Below are positions 4,645-5,548 of a stretch of DNA of 5,548 nucleotides, in pieces. Position numbers and translations under genes: made by a program. How positions within the stretch are numbered: position 1 is the stretch's first letter; each line of letters opens with the position of its first letter. The DNA comes from Deltaproteobacteria bacterium (GTDB lineage: Bacteria > Desulfobacterota > GWC2-55-46). The notes under the pieces are model-generated. The model saw only the letters and a list, made by a program, of their open reading frames with translations. It made no database searches and had not been told where the DNA came from. The stretch lies in assembly GCA_016219075.1 (NCBI GenBank), contig JACRCJ010000168.1, positions 1-5,548 of the forward strand, written 5' to 3'.

Positions 4645-5241
4645 TCAGATGAGTTTACTCGCCGAGATGATGTTGTCGGCTATCTCGCGCATCTTCTTGT
4701 TTTCTTTCTGCGAGTGGGCCTGAAGGAGCTTGAAGGCCTCTTCTTCCGAGATGTTGCAGCGCTTCATCAGTATGCCCTTGGCCCTTTCCACGAGCTTACG
4801 GGTCTCTATGGCGTCTTTGAGGTCGATGACCTCGGTCTTAAGCGACCTGAACTCGCTGTAGCGCGCCATGGCGAGCTTTATTGCCGGCTCAAGCTGCTTT
4901 TTTGTGACGGGTTTTACGAGATAGGCGAAGACCCCGGCTTCGATGGCCTTGACGGCCATGTCATCGGAGGAAAGCCCTGTGATAAGTATGATCGGGGTCG
5001 GGCCCCTGGCGGTAATGGCCCTGGCTGCGTCGATGCCGTCCATCTCCGGCATCTTGACATCCATTATGACGAGATTGGGGTTTAAGTCAGCCGCGAGATC
5101 GACGGCGGCCTGTCCGTTGGAAACGGCGCCTACCACCTCATAACCCAACAACTCAAGCTGGTTCTTTAAAAAGAGCCTTGTCTTGGAGTTGTCCTCGGCT
5201 ATCAGTACCCTGTTGTGTCCTTCTATCGGAGCTGCCTTCAT
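4645..5241 (-). CDS. Response regulator with receiver and ANTAR RNA-binding domains
   Basis: This is a cytoplasmic two-component output protein of the AmiR/NasT type. These proteins bind RNA hairpins through the ANTAR domain and prevent transcription termination in target leaders. It is 198 residues. The receiver (about 10-125) shows the acidic pair E16-D17, phospho-acceptor D61 in VIMDVKMPEMDG (58-69), T88 in LITGLSSDD (86-94) and K110 in LVKP. A short coiled linker leads to the ANTAR domain (about 137-192) with the conserved ETRKLVERAKGILMKR (146-161) and a helix ending at REIADNII (185-192). All phosphorylation residues are present, so a partner kinase is expected, but none is in the window. 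The ATG has only a distant GAGGG (13 nt away). It is a single-gene unit with its own promoter and terminator. The targets are unknown, and I found no clear ANTAR two-hairpin leader here. Confidence 0.95.
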   Translation of the reverse strand: MKAAPIEGHNRVLIAEDNSKTRLFLKNQLELLGYEVVGAVSNGQAAVDLAADLNPNLVIMDVKMPEMDGIDAARAITARGPTPIILITGLSSDDMAVKAIEAGVFAYLVKPVTKKQLEPAIKLAMARYSEFRSLKTEVIDLKDAIETRKLVERAKGILMKRCNISEEEAFKLLQAHSQKENKKMREIADNIISASKLI

Positions 5242-5274
5242 CGCCAGTTCGTAGCCCTCATGACTATTTTAAAC

Positions 5275-5303
5275 ACAATATACAAAATACTGAGATTAGT
5301 CAA
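5275..5303 (-). promoter_or_regulatory. Promoter of the ANTAR regulator gene
   Basis: The minus strand has TTGACT (5303-5298), a 17-nt AT-rich spacer and TATTGT (5280-5275). This implies a start near 5268 and a leader of about 27 nt. It lies just after the terminator of the upstream small gene, as expected for an independent unit. Confidence 0.7.
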
Positions 5304-5337
5304 TACTTTTTTTGTGATGACACCTTGGTTACGAATG

Positions 5338-5366
5338 AAAAAGAGGGCCAAAAGGCCCCCCTCTTC
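5338..5366 (-). terminator. Intrinsic terminator of the 30-residue peptide gene
   Basis: On the minus strand GAAGAGGGGGGCC (5366-5354), a UUUU loop and GGCCCUCU form a stem that uses some G-U pairs, followed by UUUUU (5342-5338). It begins 24 nt after the stop of the small gene and ends before the regulator promoter. Confidence 0.85.
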
Positions 5367-5389
5367 AATTCTAAAAACGCCGCTTGCCC

Positions 5390-5482
5390 TTAAACGAGTG
5401 CGATGGCGGAGACTACCGTGACGGTCGCTGCAAGGTGAGCTATTATATCAAGCACGCCGTTTACATACACTCTCTTCTTCAT
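5390..5482 (-). CDS. Small hydrophobic peptide, 30 residues, unknown function
   Basis: This short gene encodes a basic N-terminus, MKKRVYVNGV, followed by a hydrophobic stretch from about residue 10 to 30 (LDIIAHLAATVTVV then SAIALV) with scattered Thr and Ser. That suggests one membrane-spanning or membrane-surface helix. It is supported by an excellent ribosome binding site (GGGAGG, 5 nt spacer), an ATG start, a perfect TATAAT upstream and an intrinsic terminator 24 nt after the TAA, so it looks like a complete one-gene unit. I do not recognise the family. A small membrane regulatory peptide or a type I toxin-like peptide are possibilities by size and character only. I see no antisense RNA promoter that would support the toxin idea. 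Confidence 0.65.
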   Translation of the reverse strand: MKKRVYVNGVLDIIAHLAATVTVVSAIALV

Positions 5483-5487
5483 TTTTT

Positions 5488-5493
5488 CCTCCC
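5488..5493 (-). promoter_or_regulatory. Strong ribosome binding site of the 30-residue peptide
   Basis: The minus strand reads GGGAGG followed by AAAAA and ATG. This is a better site than that of the neighbouring regulator gene, and it is the main reason for calling the short frame a gene. Confidence 0.75.
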
Positions 5494-5520
5494 TTTTGCA
5501 TAGCGGTCCTTACAACACCC

Positions 5521-5526
5521 ATTATA
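5521..5526 (-). promoter_or_regulatory. Possible -10 box of the small peptide gene
   Basis: A perfect TATAAT lies on the minus strand 38 nt before the ATG, giving a leader of about 32 nt. The -35 box would straddle the window edge (about 5544-5549) and cannot be judged. The visible bases there do not resemble TTGACA. Confidence 0.45.
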
Positions 5527-5548
5527 CGGATGCGGGATTAAGGGATTA

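Noticed and set aside
4423..5085. 220-codon plus-strand open frame
   Set aside because: It is antisense to the response regulator and crosses its terminator and a repeat, and the composition is not protein-like.

Overview
All convincing genes lie on the minus strand, so the biology reads from right to left. The window is moderately GC-rich bacterial DNA. It carries an Lgt for lipoprotein maturation, an oxygen-sensitive radical-SAM tyrosine lyase and an ANTAR-type response regulator. Together these suggest an anaerobic or microaerophilic Gram-negative bacterium, perhaps of the Desulfobacterota or Nitrospirota type. That placement is an inference from gene style and repeat style, and nothing in the window proves it.

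From right to left, positions 5548-5390 hold a previously unlisted 30-residue hydrophobic peptide gene with a strong ribosome binding site, a possible promoter at the window edge and its own terminator (about 5338-5366). Next comes a separate unit (5303-4592): a sigma70-type promoter, a receiver-ANTAR response regulator and a strong intrinsic terminator. A short non-coding stretch with a 15-bp direct repeat follows (about 4440-4590).

Positions 4435 to 1 form a thiamine (thiazole branch) operon. It has a promoter with an extended -10 and a TPP riboswitch (4303-4387). The riboswitch is followed by an intrinsic terminator whose 5' arm can pair instead with the 3' strand of riboswitch helix P1, which gives a readable termination/antitermination switch. 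The genes are a HydG-type tyrosine lyase in the position where ThiH is expected, then thiS, a 446-bp repeat and hairpin region, thiG, lgt and thiE, the last cut by the window edge. The tyrosine lyase should supply dehydroglycine, ThiS-thiocarboxylate the sulfur, ThiG should build the thiazole, and ThiE should join it to the pyrimidine. ThiF, ThiC, ThiD and the DXP supply are not in view. lgt is a lipoprotein gene riding in the same unit.

The most notable point is that the enzyme in the ThiH slot carries the complete HydG signature, including the C-terminal CX2CX22C cluster motif, yet it sits under a TPP riboswitch with thiazole genes and no hydE, hydF or hydrogenase gene in view.
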